Assembly (NCBI GenBank): GCA_910585075.1 | Contig: CAJUED010000003.1 | Coordinates: 39,771 to 79,867, forward strand | Reading direction: 5' to 3' | DNA length: 40,097 bases | Origin: an uncultured Lachnospiraceae bacterium | GTDB lineage: Bacteria; Bacillota; Clostridia; Lachnospirales; Lachnospiraceae | In this document: positions 39,221 to 40,097 of the stretch, in pieces | Layout of the letters: the number at the start of each line of letters is the position of its first letter | Numbering within the stretch: the stretch's first letter is position 1 | Program-made: the position numbers and the translations under genes | The notes under the pieces: model-generated | What the model was told of the DNA's origin: nothing | What the model saw: only the letters and a program-made list of their open reading frames with translations | The model's database searches: none

Positions 39221-39695
39221 TTTTATAACCATGCTCCTTTCTCTGTGCGCAAATTTGTGCCATAGCACAAATTTATGGTTGAAAGAATCCAATTCTTTCA
39301 ACCTTTCCTCATTTCTGCGCTATAATCTATAAAATTTGTGTTCCTGCAGCCTGCCTTTTCCGCACATTTTTCATACGGACATATTGACTTTACAGATAAA
39401 ACCTCTGTTTCGCCATATCTCTTTCCCACAGTTCGTTGTTCGCCTTCACCATTGCGGAGTCTGCCCGCTTAAGACTGTCTCTATATGTTATAAAATAGCA
39501 CATTTCCGGGATATACGTCAATGTCTGCCTCTTGAATTTAGAATTGCCTATCTGCTGAATATGGATTATAATTACACCGTAGAGATTCGATTGGCCCGGA
39601 ATTTGGAAGGATGGCTTCGCATCAGCGGTGATACTTCGAAAACACCTTTTCCATATGCTTTTCAGAACCAAACATGGACAACATGGAGAATTACA
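39221..39695. other. 475-bp intergenic stretch upstream of nth
   Basis: The left 100 bp are the composite repeat before nth. The remainder, 39324-39695, has no convincing gene. A plus frame in phase with the exported-protein gene stays open back to 39327; its last part (MDYNYTVEIRLARNLEG..., from 39567) looks protein-like but has no ribosome site. A minus frame over 39390-39671 is also open. Either could be a fragment of an older gene. Confidence 0.45.
39243..39323 (-). repeat. Composite repeat A/B-like hairpins before nth
   Basis: The minus strand begins AGCGCAGAAATGAGGAAAGG (repeat A core), then GGTTGAAAGAATT/TTCTTTCAACC and AAATTTGTGC/GCACAAATTT hairpins, and ends near the nth ribosome site. 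Confidence 0.7.
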
Positions 39696-40097
39696 ATGAA
39701 AAAAAGAGCATTGATTTCCGGCATTATAGCAGTTATTCTTGCCACCGGATTTCTGTTATATTTTAAGCCTTTAAGATTAACCGATTTAGTAAATGAAAAT
39801 CACATTCTTGTAATGGCATATCAGGAATTTGAGATTAAAAACGGTTTGCCCTATATTATCAATACGAATTATAATGAAATCACACAGGACGAAAAAAGCA
39901 AAATCACAGATATTTTCACGCAGTGTTCTTATAAAAGAACGTTTAAAACCATTTTTTCAGACGGTTCCCTCAAAGAGCTCAGTGACAGAATTGTAAATAT
40001 TTATATTTATGATGAGAATAACCAATTAGTGAATACCATATTGATAACAGATTCAGATAATATTTCTGTTAACGGGAAAGCTTATGCTCTCAAAAAT
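39696..40097 (+). CDS. Exported/membrane-anchored protein, 5' part (runs off right edge)
   Basis: The first 134 residues are visible. The protein has a basic N-terminus and hydrophobic helix (MKKRALISGIIAVILATGFL) and then an extracytoplasmic mixed domain, with VYIYDENNQ-like strands and TILITDSDNISVNG. GGAG lies 7 nt before the ATG. It resembles small exported Lachnospiraceae proteins of the DUF5301 kind, but I am not sure of that. No enzymatic motif is seen. Confidence 0.7.
   Translation, partial: MKKRALISGIIAVILATGFLLYFKPLRLTDLVNENHILVMAYQEFEIKNGLPYIINTNYNEITQDEKSKITDIFTQCSYKRTFKTIFSDGSLKELSDRIVNIYIYDENNQLVNTILITDSDNISVNGKAYALKN

Noticed and set aside
39390..39671. Minus-strand 93-codon open frame
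   Set aside because: No SD, no recognisable domain, and it overlaps a competing plus frame; kept only as a note on the intergenic stretch.
1..40097. rRNA, tRNA, prophage or IS transposase genes
   Set aside because: None were seen on either strand; mobile signatures are limited to non-coding palindromic elements.

Overview
The window looks like the chromosome of an anaerobic, low-to-moderate GC Firmicute, most likely a gut Lachnospiraceae (Clostridium cluster XIVa). The evidence is the gene content: a CUT1 sugar importer beside a GH2 glycosidase, rubrerythrin, EFR1-type ferredoxin/flavodoxin, a fused AroQ-PheA, pyrB followed by a separate pyrI, DUF6472, DUF5050 and PTS_EIIC_2 proteins. Shine-Dalgarno (SD) sites are strong and AGGAGG-like. 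There are no rRNA or tRNA genes, no CRISPR array, and no recognisable phage or IS transposase. The taxonomic call is an inference.

Layout. (1) 1-4.3 kb, minus: lipoprotein sugar-binding protein, two permeases and a GH2 enzyme that runs off the left edge. (2) 4.9-11.5 kb, minus: a polyphosphate operon of DUF815 AAA+ ATPase, Ppx/GppA-HD, PPK1, Maf and a Cof-type HAD phosphatase. (3) 11.8-16.3 kb, minus: pheA, a 58-residue gene with its own promoter and terminator, and a three-gene ABC exporter preceded by a leader-peptide attenuator. (4) 16.4-20.4 kb: a membrane-anchored DUF5050 protein, DUF6472, a degenerate FolC-like ligase, a CmpB-like membrane protein, a PH-domain protein and a DUF4268-like remnant. 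(5) 20.5-25.7 kb: flavin/Fe-S redox genes with a divergent Rrf2 regulator, a nitroreductase, pyrB and pyrI, and a VanZ-like protein. (6) 25.8-32.6 kb, minus: rubrerythrin, an amidase-deacetylase fusion, and an operon of secreted FG-GAP protein, response regulator, histidine kinase and membrane-anchored protein. (7) 32.8-33.5 kb: a type II toxin-antitoxin pair. (8) 33.5-36.3 kb, minus: a CadC-type regulator, a free-standing HMA metallochaperone and a P1B ATPase. (9) 36.4-40.1 kb: orphan PTS EIIC, AraC regulator, endonuclease III, and the start of an exported protein.

Two signals stand out. The first is the attenuator before the ABC exporter (16.02-16.33 kb). A strong promoter, an SD-led 27-codon ORF, a ladder of mutually exclusive hairpins and an intrinsic terminator stop just short of the ATPase SD. 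This looks like ribosome-sensing control of a drug or peptide exporter. The second is a set of dispersed structured repeats in nearly every intercistronic gap. Two families (here called A and B) end in a ready-made Shine-Dalgarno just before the next start codon. A third (C) is MITE-like with flanking direct repeats, and a fourth (D) is a long perfect palindrome. Some of these repeats encode the last residues and stop codon of the gene before them, so they appear to be woven into operon expression.
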